This document shows positions 22,719 to 32,546 of a stretch of DNA of 37,841 bases, piece after piece. Within the stretch, counting starts at the first letter, position 1. Every line of letters starts with the position of its first letter. Below the pieces are notes generated by a model. It was given only the letters and a program-made list of their open reading frames with translations. It was not told the origin of the DNA and searched no databases. Origin of the DNA: Fluviicola sp. (GTDB lineage Bacteria > Bacteroidota > Bacteroidia > Flavobacteriales_D > Crocinitomicaceae); NCBI GenBank assembly GCA_002733985.1, contig NVXP01000008.1:15702-53542 (forward strand), in the 5' to 3' direction. The position numbers and the translations under genes are program-made.

Positions 22719-25445
22719 ATGCAACTAGAAAGCACAAAAATCATAGATCGTTATTTATCTGGCGAATTGTCTGCTTCGGATCACACAGCATTCGAGGAGC
22801 GCTTAAAATCCAGCGAAAAGCTTCAAAAAGAAGTTGAAGTCCATCAAGTTATCCAAGAAGCAGCTATTCGTGCCTCCGTTAGAGCCGATGTTCAGCATGC
22901 CGCGAGAAGATACAAACTCAACAGGATCATCAAATGGGGAGCAGCTGGATTAGGTATAATCGCAGTCATTGTATCAACTACAATTTGGATGTCCTCCTCA
23001 TCTGAAAAGAATCATCGACAAGAACAAATCCCAACGATTGCACTCTCCGTGATAGAACAGCTCAATCCGACTGCAGATTTCAATCCGCTTCCGATTCAAT
23101 ACTTTTCAGTTCCCAAAGAAGGAGATGTTTTCCTTTCAGACCAAAGTGTATTGCTTTCAATTCCACCAAAAGCCTTTTTACTTAAGGATAAAGTCTACTA
23201 TGGCGAGGCAGTCGTCCAATTTCAAGAAGCGATGAAAGCCAATGAGATTGTAAAAGCGGGATTAAACACCATGGCTGGTGACGACTTATTGGAAACACAA
23301 GGAATGTTCTCAATCCATGCTTACACTCCTGAAGGAGAGGAATTAGCTATTAATCCGTCAGTTGGAGTTTACGTACAAGTTCCAGTGAATGAATACAAAG
23401 ATGGAATGGAATTGTACGATTTTGTGAAACTCGATGACGGAACCGGTGATTGGCAAAATCCTCGAGCATTGTCGAAAATCCCCCTTCCTGTTGACATGAA
23501 AAACCTGGATTTTTATCCTGAGGGATATCAAACAAAATTGGACAAGTTGAAATGGAAGCGTAGAAAATCGAAGCGCGATAGTCTCTACTTGAGTTTCGAA
23601 GATTATTGTGCTGAACAGGCCGTTGTTCCAACACCTACAATCAATGCCACGCAAACGAAAAGCGAACCGGTTGTAATCTCCCCGAGAAGACCGATAAACA
23701 CACAAGGGATGATCGTCCAATTTCCGGATTTTGACGCACAGTTCCCTGGAGGGAGTACCATGATGAAAAAATACGTTTACGATGCGTGTATTTACCCTGA
23801 ATCAGCAATAGAAAAAGGAATCAGTGGGACTGCTTATGTATCAATGGAAGTCGATGAATTTGGCTTTATATCAAATGAGCGTATTGAGCGCTCTATTCAC
23901 CGATTGCTTGATGACGAAGCTCTACGCATTGTCCGTAACATGCCTAGATGGATTCCCGCTCAGAACAACGGACAAAGCGTACGATCAAGAGCCATCATCC
24001 CAATCTCATTTTCTTTGGACCAACCTACTCGTAAAGGAAAACAAGCTGAAACTGGATTAAACTTAATGATAGGACCTATTCCGTCAAAATTAGAGAATAC
24101 ACCTCGCTCAAGTACGCAGAAAGAGGCACTAGAAATCATTCCGCAAGATGAAGCTCTTGAACAACTTGTTGGTGACTCAATTGCAAACGAAGATACACCT
24201 TGCAGTTTCCCACACATTTCGCCTTCAAAAGTTCTCGCATTTTGGAAACCAACATTCAACAATACCAATCTAGCAACCCGCGAATTTGAACGCCGAATGA
24301 AGGCCATTCATAGAACTTGCAATGATGCAGTATTAAAAAAATATACCTCTCAACTTTCAAAACCGATTTCAGAAATAGACCATGAAGTAGTGAACATGGG
24401 ATATTCTGATTTCGGTTCTTTTGCGAAGGAACAAGTGGGAGCTGTTAATCCAAATAATCCGCATCTAGAAAACATCAAGGCATTCTATGAAAAAGGAATC
24501 GTTGCACTTCGCGAACAGGCGAAAAAGGATAAGAATTGGGAGCAACAACTTCGAAATAAGTGGGACAAACATTTATCAGAACTTCGATCTGCTCATTCGA
24601 GAGCAACAAAGGAACAACAAGAGAAAAGTAAGCGTGACGAAATCACATACAACCAACAACGAACAGTTCAAAAATTAGGATTGAGCAATCAACGACGAAT
24701 AAACCCCGTAGCAGCTTATCCACAATTCGGACGAACAATCGGATTTACTGCGCGTAGATCTGGTGGATACAACTGTGACCGTTCGGTTCGTCGAATTATT
24801 ATGTACCAAGCTTCTTTGCGGTCAAGTCAGAATCAAGCTGTGATCCAAAAACGTAAAATCGAACGTGTGAATGTTGCCCAAGAAGTAAAAAACGGGACTA
24901 GTAAGCGTGAGACGTTCACAGTAACTTCAAACGGAAAAACTCGCACAATTGCCTACAATTCACTTTCATTCGAAGTCGGTAATCCTGAGAAATACGATCG
25001 GATTTTTGCTTATGTATTTCCGCATCAACTGGAATCTTATCAACTTCTGAAAGGAAACAATGGGGAATTCACGACTTCGTTGAACAACGATATCATCTAT
25101 GACATTTGTATTGTTGGGATTTCTGATGGAGCTTATTTCTATTTCCAAAAACAAACACTCAAGGGAGGAGATTTAGGTTCGATTGAGCTTAAGAAAACAT
25201 CAGAATCAAAACTAGATGCAAGCATCCTTCAACTGAATTCAAAAAGGACGACTAAGCCCACTTCGATATCGATTGATTTGGCTTGGATTAAGGCGGAAAA
25301 GAAATACTTCAAGGAAATCAACCGTCGAAAGGAAATGACACAATTCCGTGAGAAGGTGGTTACTGTGGTTTATCCATGTTATGAAGCTCGGGAAAGCGAA
25401 AGTACTGGCGTTCTAGAAGAGGATGATAATTCCTTTAACATCTAG
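22719..25445 (+). CDS. large anti-sigma-like membrane protein with periplasmic TonB C-terminal-like domain
   Basis: 908 residues. The N-terminal 70 residues (IIDRYLSGELSASDHTAFEE) are the cytosolic anti-sigma-like helical part seen in Bacteroidota. One membrane helix spans about 70-91. In the periplasm a beta-rich part (about 100-260) is followed at about 335-435 by a TonB_C-like domain: FPGGSTMMKKYVYDACIYPE, GTAYVSMEVDEFG, IERSIHRLLDDEALRIV and MPRWIPAQNNGQ. The remaining 450 residues are charged, helical, then beta-rich, with no recognised domain. It lies three bases after the sigma gene, so it probably binds it. The fusion suggests a sensor touching outer-membrane receptors. Confidence 0.8.
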   Translation: MQLESTKIIDRYLSGELSASDHTAFEERLKSSEKLQKEVEVHQVIQEAAIRASVRADVQHAARRYKLNRIIKWGAAGLGIIAVIVSTTIWMSSSSEKNHRQEQIPTIALSVIEQLNPTADFNPLPIQYFSVPKEGDVFLSDQSVLLSIPPKAFLLKDKVYYGEAVVQFQEAMKANEIVKAGLNTMAGDDLLETQGMFSIHAYTPEGEELAINPSVGVYVQVPVNEYKDGMELYDFVKLDDGTGDWQNPRALSKIPLPVDMKNLDFYPEGYQTKLDKLKWKRRKSKRDSLYLSFEDYCAEQAVVPTPTINATQTKSEPVVISPRRPINTQGMIVQFPDFDAQFPGGSTMMKKYVYDACIYPESAIEKGISGTAYVSMEVDEFGFISNERIERSIHRLLDDEALRIVRNMPRWIPAQNNGQSVRSRAIIPISFSLDQPTRKGKQAETGLNLMIGPIPSKLENTPRSSTQKEALEIIPQDEALEQLVGDSIANEDTPCSFPHISPSKVLAFWKPTFNNTNLATREFERRMKAIHRTCNDAVLKKYTSQLSKPISEIDHEVVNMGYSDFGSFAKEQVGAVNPNNPHLENIKAFYEKGIVALREQAKKDKNWEQQLRNKWDKHLSELRSAHSRATKEQQEKSKRDEITYNQQRTVQKLGLSNQRRINPVAAYPQFGRTIGFTARRSGGYNCDRSVRRIIMYQASLRSSQNQAVIQKRKIERVNVAQEVKNGTSKRETFTVTSNGKTRTIAYNSLSFEVGNPEKYDRIFAYVFPHQLESYQLLKGNNGEFTTSLNNDIIYDICIVGISDGAYFYFQKQTLKGGDLGSIELKKTSESKLDASILQLNSKRTTKPTSISIDLAWIKAEKKYFKEINRRKEMTQFREKVVTVVYPCYEARESESTGVLEEDDNSFNI

Positions 25446-25532
25446 TTCATCCCGATTAGAACTCATCTCATCGAAATTGGAGACCTGATTCATCGCATTA
25501 GTGAATCTTTCCTTAATTTAAGGTCAAATTAA

Positions 25533-25769
25533 ATGAACCAAAAAATGAGAAAACTAATTTACACGGGAGTGTTTGCAATGCTCGCACTAGGCTTTGTAGC
25601 ATGTTCTGAAGCTGAAGAAGAAATTAATGATCTTGAAAACGACATTGAAATGTCCGTAGAAGAAGAGATTTCTGAAGAAAAAACTGCAGAATTGGACAAA
25701 ACGATCGAATTACAAGAAAAAGCTGAAACGCTTGAAGACGATTTAATCAAGTTCAACGAATCACTATAA
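25533..25769 (+). CDS. small acidic lipoprotein
   Basis: 78 residues. A hydrophobic signal ends in the lipobox FVAC, giving a lipidated cysteine near residue 24 and a mature peptide that is almost entirely Glu/Asp/Lys-rich helix, likely coiled coil. Start could be ATG 25533 or 25545; both keep the signal. Nine bases separate it from the next secreted protein, which suggests a pair. No family recognised. Confidence 0.75.
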   Translation: MNQKMRKLIYTGVFAMLALGFVACSEAEEEINDLENDIEMSVEEEISEEKTAELDKTIELQEKAETLEDDLIKFNESL

Positions 25770-25778
25770 AATTTAGAC

Positions 25779-26327
25779 ATGAAAACAATCATCATATTAG
25801 GAGCACTTGTAATCTCTACAGGATCATTTGCCCAAGGACGATCGGAAGTGATCAAGGCAGAGAAAGAAATTGGTAACGCTCAAACTGAGATTAGACAGCA
25901 ATCCGTAAAAGTTCAACAAGACGTCAAAGTGAAAGTTGAGCAAGCGAAAGAACAGGTTAGTACAATTAGCAGAAAGGACAACGGAAAGAAAGACGAAGCC
26001 AAGGAGAAATCCAACAACGGTAATGCATTTGGAAAAGACAAGCAAGGAATGACTGGAAAAGAATTTGGTCAACACCGTGCTACTGAAGCAAAATTAAAAG
26101 CAAAGCAAGCTAAGACGAAAGCCGATGCTGACGCAATCATTCGTATGTCGAAAGAAGATACGAAAGAAACAATAAGTACTATTGATACAAAGATGGTAGC
26201 GGCTCGAATGAAACTGACTGAGAAACTATCGTCAAAGGAAATCACGCAAGCGAAATTCGATGAGAAGATCAAGGAATTGATGGATTTCGAAAAACGCAAA
26301 AACTCGATTATCGAGGAAATGAAATAA
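25779..26327 (+). CDS. periplasmic coiled-coil protein of unknown function
   Basis: 182 residues with a signal peptide ending GSFAQ near residue 19. The mature part is Lys/Glu/Gln-rich and helical with heptad-like spacing (about 22-68 and 100-182), separated by a glycine-asparagine segment near 76-95. No enzyme motif is seen. It forms a pair with the acidic lipoprotein upstream, whose charge is complementary, so binding of the two is possible. A strong terminator follows. Confidence 0.75.
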   Translation: MKTIIILGALVISTGSFAQGRSEVIKAEKEIGNAQTEIRQQSVKVQQDVKVKVEQAKEQVSTISRKDNGKKDEAKEKSNNGNAFGKDKQGMTGKEFGQHRATEAKLKAKQAKTKADADAIIRMSKEDTKETISTIDTKMVAARMKLTEKLSSKEITQAKFDEKIKELMDFEKRKNSIIEEMK

Positions 26328-26349
26328 GCTTTTTACTTTTGAGATAACT

Positions 26350-26382
26350 AAAAAGGCATCAACTTCTGGTTGATGCCTTTTT
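26350..26382. terminator. bidirectional terminator
   Basis: AAAAAGGCATCAAC (26350-26363) and its exact complement GTTGATGCCTTTTT (26369-26382) enclose the loop TTCTG. T runs on both strands mean that it can end both the plus-strand coiled-coil gene and the minus-strand T9SS gene. Confidence 0.9.
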
Positions 26383-26399
26383 GTTGTTCTTAACTTCTC

Positions 26400-29300
26400 C
26401 TATTTTTTAATGAAGCGTACAATTTCAATCGCTCCAGTTTCTGGGTCACTCAATTGAATCAGATATAGCCCATTGGATAAATCGGGTTTACTTATTTCAA
26501 TCTCGTTAGTGCCAACTGAAAGGTTTTCGTCCGACATAAACAGAACTTGTCCGGAAACACTTACAATTTGAAGCTCAATTACTGAATTCCTTTTTGATTC
26601 TAAATTCAGCGTGAAATTTCCATCTGATGGATTTGGATACACGGTAATACTTGAAAATATTGCTTGCTCCTCCAATCCGACATTGGCACCAGGAGGTAGA
26701 ACATTAATAGTAGTTCCAGAAGCTTTCACGATTACGACTACCGTATCGCAATAAATACTTACACAGCCATTTATTGGCTCCGTAATAGTTAAACACAATA
26801 TAAAATCTCCCAATGAGCCATACGTATGAGTTGGATAGGCTTGCGTACTTGTAGAACCGTCTCCAAAATCCCATAAATAGTCCAACCCACTAGTCCCTCC
26901 AGTACTATTAACAGCTGTATTCCAACAATAATATTGACTGGTGTTTGAAGTGTCTTGAACTAACGTGAAACTTGCTGAACAATTGCTTGGAGGAATAACC
27001 CCAGTTACAACTAAAGTTCCAACAAGTGAATCTGAACAAAGTGTAACAGAATCGTACACGACGTATTTATAATCATATGTTCCGTTCGAGGGATAAGAAA
27101 AAGTTATAGAATTATTTGGCAAAATTTGCGCCCCTACCCAACTAATTCCAGAATGAAAATAGCTATAAGTTCCTGCCGTAGAATTATCTGTCAAGGTATA
27201 TTCTCCTGCATTAGCCGTTGGTACAATGATCAATCCTGCAAAGACACCACAATTAACACCGCTGACGTATATTGATCCCAACAGAGTATCAAAACATACT
27301 CCAGTAGAATCAAAAACAATATAGGTATAAGCATGCCAACCATTGGAAGCGTAATCAATAGCTACAGATGCCCCAGAGGAAAGAGTTACAGATCCAGAAG
27401 AGTTTGTTGAGTAAAACGTTCCGTTTGAAGCATTTAGCGAACTATCTATTAGCGTGAATTCACCTGGGTTAGATCCTGGATTAACTGTCAACAAGGCTTG
27501 TGTAGCGCAAGGGAGAGGGAAATTCAACACAAATAATGTTCCGAATAATGTATCAGGACACATCCCTACAGAGTCATAAACCGTGTAAACATATGAATAC
27601 GCTCCATTTGTAGAATAGTTAACTGAAGCTGAAGAGTTTGGCAATACAGCTATCGCAGGAAGTCCATTTCCAGCTTCAAAATAGCTGCTTGCCGCTCCCC
27701 CTGTGGAATTATCAGTTAACAGAAACTCTCCTATAGCTACACCAGGCGTAATAGTTAATCCAGCTTGAACTGTACAAGGTGTTGGAAAGCCTGTAATGAT
27801 GAAAAAACCAGTGATTGTATCTGAACATCCCGTTGCAGTATTATGTGTTACGTATGTATACGGATATGTACCATTTGTCGTAAACTCTATTGATCCATAA
27901 TTTTGCGAATTAATTGCATTTATTGTCAGTGAGTACGCTGGTATTACTGCTCCAATACAAAACAACTCTCCTAGCTGGACATTCGTCGATTGGTCAGAAA
28001 ATTGAATAATCCCAGGGGTAGATTCACTGTAAGTTAACCCAGCCTGACAGCCTGTGAATGATGAAATCACTAAAGAATCCAGGATACTGTCTACACAGTT
28101 AGTTTGACTGTTATAAATTTTGTAGGAGAATACATACGTTCCATTTGCACTAATTGAAGCATAAGTAGAATCTCCTGGAGTTATTAGATAAGTAGGATAA
28201 AGAAACCCATTTGAACTATTTAGGAATCTGACACTGGACCAGTCCAATGCGGTCAAGTTCAAATCTTGAAAAATAACCTCTCCTGGAATATTTGTTGTAC
28301 TCCATTGAACAGTTGACATTGGCGGACAAGGTACACCTGTTACGGTTAGCATCGCAAGGATGCTATCTGTACAGGCAGTTCCTGAATTTTCTGTTGAGTA
28401 AACATATTGAAAACTTGCATTGGCACTAAATTCGATTATTGTGCTTCCTCCAGGAACAACTATTGAGGTTTGTGGTATTGCGTCAGCACAATAGAAAGTC
28501 CCTGTCGTATAATTAGTTGATACATCGGTTAAGGTGACTTGTCCTAGTCCTGGACCAACAACCCATTCAACATCAGCTTGACATGGGCTTCCTGATGGAT
28601 AAGAGAAAACAACTATCGAATCATTGATTGTACTGGAACATGGTCCATCCGTAATTGTATAACTATAATAATAAACACCATTGGAATTGAACGATAAAGC
28701 GTAATTCCCAGGCGAAAAGATTGAAGTTGAATAAGAGTTAATTCCAGGATCTGGAGTGAAGGCTAATGTTCCAACACCTGGGAAATTTATTGAATTATCG
28801 CTCAAATGATAGTACTGCGGATTTGGATTCAGATAAGTTACATTCACCCCAGCTTGCAAAGTGCAAGGTAAGGGATATCCTGTTACATTGATAACACCAC
28901 TAATAGAATCAGTACAATTAGAAATACTATCATATGTCACATACGTATACGGATAGCTTCCATTTGCTGCGAAAGTAATCGAAGTACCCACAGTTCCATT
29001 CCAAGGACTAAAATTTACTGTAGAAGGTGTCGCACCTACGCAATTAAACGTTCCGAAACTGTTATTTGCAGATTGATCGTATAAATAAAATGCCCCTGCA
29101 GATATCCAAGTCGCTGGATAAGCTGCTATACCCGCTTGGCAACTTGTAACATTGGTTATATCAAAAGAAACCAAAATACTATCATAACAACTTCCTGAAC
29201 CACTATACGTGTGGTACCAAAAAGCATGAGGACCATTAGAGTTTGAAACTAGTGTTGTACTTGTAGTTGGATAGTACAAATCTGTAGTACCGGTAATAGA

Positions 29301-29747
29301 GCTGTTCATACCTCCCGCCAAATTAAATTGAATCGAGCCACTTTCACCTGGACTGTTAATTGCTGGGTCAGTTACAGTGAACTCGCCAGGATTAGTTCCA
29401 ATTGATACAATTGGCGGCGAAATGAGACATGTTTGAACTGAGCTTACAACCGAATCTGAACAACTCGTAGATGAATTCGATGCAATGTATGTGATAGTAT
29501 GCGAGCCAGATGTTGGGAAAACTACTGAAACAGTTTCACCGGGTAAGAAAGTCGTGGATGCGGGAATAGCCCCAGGAGTTAAGAGTGTGATTGATGTTGC
29601 ATTTAAAGAATTATCGATAAATAATTTCTCTCCGCTGATTGAACCACTTTGGGTTGTCCAGATAGATTGACAGCTTTGTGCGCTTGTGTTGGTTACTACA
29701 AATAGTAATCCAACGAGGAGTATCAGTGAGTTAAGTTTAGTCATCAT
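26400..29747 (-). CDS. T9SS-exported repeat protein with PKD domain and type A sorting domain
   Basis: 1115 residues. A signal peptide (about 1-24) is followed by roughly ten diverged repeats of about 90 residues. Each has a leading cysteine, a PGEFTLTD-like strand, an NGxYxYxY strand and a second cysteine in CxDS. A PKD domain follows near 945-1025 with YLWDFGDGSTST. The last 80 residues are a type A sorting domain (ITVYPNPSDGNFTLNL, VSGQVLF, GLYLIQL) that directs export by the type IX system and surface attachment. Probably an adhesin or structural surface protein. The second Met is an equally good start. A terminator lies at the 3' end. Confidence 0.87.
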   Translation of the reverse strand: MMTKLNSLILLVGLLFVVTNTSAQSCQSIWTTQSGSISGEKLFIDNSLNATSITLLTPGAIPASTTFLPGETVSVVFPTSGSHTITYIASNSSTSCSDSVVSSVQTCLISPPIVSIGTNPGEFTVTDPAINSPGESGSIQFNLAGGMNSSITGTTDLYYPTTSTTLVSNSNGPHAFWYHTYSGSGSCYDSILVSFDITNVTSCQAGIAAYPATWISAGAFYLYDQSANNSFGTFNCVGATPSTVNFSPWNGTVGTSITFAANGSYPYTYVTYDSISNCTDSISGVINVTGYPLPCTLQAGVNVTYLNPNPQYYHLSDNSINFPGVGTLAFTPDPGINSYSTSIFSPGNYALSFNSNGVYYYSYTITDGPCSSTINDSIVVFSYPSGSPCQADVEWVVGPGLGQVTLTDVSTNYTTGTFYCADAIPQTSIVVPGGSTIIEFSANASFQYVYSTENSGTACTDSILAMLTVTGVPCPPMSTVQWSTTNIPGEVIFQDLNLTALDWSSVRFLNSSNGFLYPTYLITPGDSTYASISANGTYVFSYKIYNSQTNCVDSILDSLVISSFTGCQAGLTYSESTPGIIQFSDQSTNVQLGELFCIGAVIPAYSLTINAINSQNYGSIEFTTNGTYPYTYVTHNTATGCSDTITGFFIITGFPTPCTVQAGLTITPGVAIGEFLLTDNSTGGAASSYFEAGNGLPAIAVLPNSSASVNYSTNGAYSYVYTVYDSVGMCPDTLFGTLFVLNFPLPCATQALLTVNPGSNPGEFTLIDSSLNASNGTFYSTNSSGSVTLSSGASVAIDYASNGWHAYTYIVFDSTGVCFDTLLGSIYVSGVNCGVFAGLIIVPTANAGEYTLTDNSTAGTYSYFHSGISWVGAQILPNNSITFSYPSNGTYDYKYVVYDSVTLCSDSLVGTLVVTGVIPPSNCSASFTLVQDTSNTSQYYCWNTAVNSTGGTSGLDYLWDFGDGSTSTQAYPTHTYGSLGDFILCLTITEPINGCVSIYCDTVVVIVKASGTTINVLPPGANVGLEEQAIFSSITVYPNPSDGNFTLNLESKRNSVIELQIVSVSGQVLFMSDENLSVGTNEIEISKPDLSNGLYLIQLSDPETGAIEIVRFIKK

Positions 29748-29952
29748 AGAGGTTAATTTTCAGGATGGAAATAAATGTGTCCATCTTTGAATGTTAGACT
29801 CTCGTTAAACTAAAAACGATGCATGAACAATTAAATTTAACATCCTACATTAAAATAACACCCTGTAAAACAACCACTTAAGTAGTCACTTTAAAAATTG
29901 ACACGGTTACACTAAAATTCATCCTCCAATAATAGAAGTGAATTATTTCACA

Positions 29953-31785
29953 TCAAGTCATGAATTCCCAAGCACTTTGATAACCTTCGATTGTCTCAGT
30001 ATACTTCAAGAATTTATCATAGAACTTATCCAAACCGATCGTAGAGCTGTCTCCAATCACGATCAATTGTTCTTTGGCGCGTGTTAATGCCACATTCATT
30101 CGTCGGTAATCTTTCAAAAACCCAATGTTTCCATCAGCATTAGATCGAACCAAGGAAACGATGATTATTTTCATTTCCTGCCCCTGAAAACTATCAACTG
30201 TGCTTACTTTTAACGTTTTTGGAAATACTGATTTCGCTAATTGTACTTGTCCAGCATAAGGTGAAATAAATCCAATATCTTCCATATTCCAATCATTCGC
30301 AGCAATGATTTTCTGAATAATGTCCAATTCTCCTTCGTTCGTTAAGCTGCGTCCATCCTCACCTGCTCTTTCCTCAAAGCCTGTTCCTGCTGTGTCATAA
30401 AATAGCACATGTGACGCATTATCCGCTTGTGCTGACGGCGTTTTCAATTTTCCATCGTAGAAATAAGTGTTTGAGAACTCAGCAATTGACTCTCGCATAC
30501 GGTATTGAGTATCCAGAAAATGAATATTTTTACACTGTTTGAAGCATTGCTCTAATATCGAGATATCAAAGCCTTTTTGCGCAGCTTGTTTAGAAAGTAC
30601 TGTTGGTGGAAGTTGAAAAGGATCGCCTGCAAGAACCCAGTTCGAAGCGAATGGAAATACCACCCACGCCAATGGTTCAATTGCCTGTCCCGCTTCATCC
30701 ATTATCACGATATCGAACTCTGAATTTTTCTTAACTGCATTGTGAATTCCAATTGGTGTCCCAAGAACGACATCCGAATTCTCAAAGCACTTCTCAGCAG
30801 AGTATTCTCGAATATCACGAATTTCTTTCCGGATGCGCTTAACCTCCAGCATCAATGCCTTTCTTTGCTCCCGCTCCGCTTTCCCAAAGTGTCGTTTGTA
30901 TTGATACGACATTTTCCGGAGTTCCACAGATCGAATTTTGAGCTTTTTGATCTCCTTTTGATCCTTTGAATCCTTCATTCGCCCTTCCAAAGTATGCGGG
31001 AAAATTATAGCATCAACTTTAGAAGTATTTCCAACTCTTAATATATTCACTCCATAATTCAGCAATCCCTTCGCGACGTTATCAACAGCGGCATTACTTG
31101 GTGCAGTCACTAAAATTCGTTTCCCAACCTTGATAAGTTGAAGTATACCTTCAATCAACGTTGTTGTTTTTCCTGTCCCTGGAGGTCCGTGCAAGATTGT
31201 AAGACCATCACTTACCAGCATCCCGTTGACTGCAGCTCGTTGACTGTCATTTAATTGATCATTTTTAAAATCCAATTGAAATGGCGCATCAGGCAATGAA
31301 CCAAAACCTGTATTACCGTGAATTTGTTGAAACAATTGCGATATTTCAGGACGTTCAGAAACCTCCTTGACTGCTGTTTTCATGCATTCACTGGTGAAAT
31401 GATCAGGAGCCAGTTTCAAGCCAACTCCACGATCTTCAATCCAATCTGGAAAATCAGGAGAGTACAACCTCACCATGCCTTTTTGACCATCTAATGAAAG
31501 GAGAATACCTTTTACGCTTTCTTCACCGTCTATGGTACATTCTATCGCACTACTATCTCGAAAAGCAGAAGTGTCAGTTGCGTATGGAAGTTTGAATAAA
31601 ACCTCTGGATAATCAGCATATCCGAAGGATTTTCGAATGACGTTGATTGGATGCAGCATCACTCCAAGTGCTTTCAACTGCTTGATTCCTTCTGAACCTT
31701 TTGCTCCATAACGCTCTTCCTGTTCGCGCATATCGAGTGAGATACAATTCAATAAATTCTTTTGGTGCGGATGTAATTCGTCCAT
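29953..31785 (-). CDS. UPF1/SMUBP2-like superfamily 1 helicase
   Basis: 610 residues. The Walker A motif GPPGTGKTT starts at G200, motif II is MDEAGQA, motif III GDPFQLPPTV, with QYRMRE, then motif V STVDSFQGQE and motif VI RRMNVALTRAK. This is the set of the UPF1-like SF1B helicases, which unwind DNA or RNA using ATP. N-terminal beta-rich part (about 60-150) fits the OB-like domain of IGHMBP2 relatives. Its ATG overlaps the stop of the pseudouridine synthase gene by one base, implying coupled translation and perhaps a role in RNA metabolism. Confidence 0.92.
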   Translation of the reverse strand: MDELHPHQKNLLNCISLDMREQEERYGAKGSEGIKQLKALGVMLHPINVIRKSFGYADYPEVLFKLPYATDTSAFRDSSAIECTIDGEESVKGILLSLDGQKGMVRLYSPDFPDWIEDRGVGLKLAPDHFTSECMKTAVKEVSERPEISQLFQQIHGNTGFGSLPDAPFQLDFKNDQLNDSQRAAVNGMLVSDGLTILHGPPGTGKTTTLIEGILQLIKVGKRILVTAPSNAAVDNVAKGLLNYGVNILRVGNTSKVDAIIFPHTLEGRMKDSKDQKEIKKLKIRSVELRKMSYQYKRHFGKAEREQRKALMLEVKRIRKEIRDIREYSAEKCFENSDVVLGTPIGIHNAVKKNSEFDIVIMDEAGQAIEPLAWVVFPFASNWVLAGDPFQLPPTVLSKQAAQKGFDISILEQCFKQCKNIHFLDTQYRMRESIAEFSNTYFYDGKLKTPSAQADNASHVLFYDTAGTGFEERAGEDGRSLTNEGELDIIQKIIAANDWNMEDIGFISPYAGQVQLAKSVFPKTLKVSTVDSFQGQEMKIIIVSLVRSNADGNIGFLKDYRRMNVALTRAKEQLIVIGDSSTIGLDKFYDKFLKYTETIEGYQSAWEFMT

Positions 31786-32546
31786 TATTTTTTCGTGCTT
31801 GAACTTTCAAAAAATTTCCAAAGTGGATCATTTGGAACCGGAGCCTCAACAGAAATCCATTCCTTCGAGGTAGGATGCTCGAACGACAAGCTTCGTGCAT
31901 GTAAGCAGATAGAACCGTCCTTATTTGAACGCTTCGCACCGTATTTCAAATCACCTTTAATGATGCAATCAATCTGGCCCAATTGACAGCGAATTTGGTG
32001 ATGTCGCCCTGTTTCCAATTGCACTTCCAGCAGGTGATACTTATCCGAAGATGCTACCCATTTATATTCTAGTATGGCCTTTTTCGAGCCATTCACTTCA
32101 TCGGTATGAGCATATGACTTGTTCTGCTTTTCGTTTTTCTTTAAAAAATGCTCTAATCGACCACTTTTCTCCTTCGGCATTTGCTCCACAATCGCCCAAT
32201 AAATTTTCTTAGGTGTTCCGTTTCGAAATTGCTCATTCAACCGGGACAGGCCTTTGCTAGTTCTTGCAAAAACAAGCGCTCCAGTTGTCGGCCGATCTAA
32301 TCGATGAACAACTCCACAGAATACATTTCCGGGCTTGTTGAATTTCTTTGCCAGATACTCTTTAATCTCATCCGCCATTGGTGCATCGCCCGTTTTGTCG
32401 CCTTGCACGATATCACCTGAGCGTTTGTTGACGACTATTGTGTGGTTGTCTGTATGCAAGACGCGTTGATCGAAAGATAGTGTATTGACTAAGCTTTTGC
32501 TATTACTTTCCGATTTTCCGACTGTCCGATTATCCGATTGGTTCAT
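31785..32546 (-). CDS. RluA family RNA pseudouridine synthase
   Basis: 253 residues. The catalytic motif HRLDRPTTGAL places Asp at D84; IYWAIVEQ and GRHHQIRCQLG follow. It isomerises uridine in rRNA or tRNA; the exact site is unknown. No S4 domain precedes the catalytic part. The first about 20 residues are not conserved-looking and are encoded by a repeat-like run of TCCGA units (32510-32541) that matches a sequence behind the neighbouring four-helix gene. No other suitable in-frame start is seen before the conserved region. Confidence 0.92.
   Translation of the reverse strand: MNQSDNRTVGKSESNSKSLVNTLSFDQRVLHTDNHTIVVNKRSGDIVQGDKTGDAPMADEIKEYLAKKFNKPGNVFCGVVHRLDRPTTGALVFARTSKGLSRLNEQFRNGTPKKIYWAIVEQMPKEKSGRLEHFLKKNEKQNKSYAHTDEVNGSKKAILEYKWVASSDKYHLLEVQLETGRHHQIRCQLGQIDCIIKGDLKYGAKRSNKDGSICLHARSLSFEHPTSKEWISVEAPVPNDPLWKFFESSSTKK

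Noticed and set aside
23350-23720. Two overlapping minus-strand open frames inside the anti-sigma gene
   Set aside because: They overlap each other and a clear gene, with no domain or start context.
25483-25526. GATTCA/TGAATC hairpin and CCTTAATTTAAGG palindrome after the anti-sigma gene
   Set aside because: Short stems without a T tract; too weak to call a terminator.
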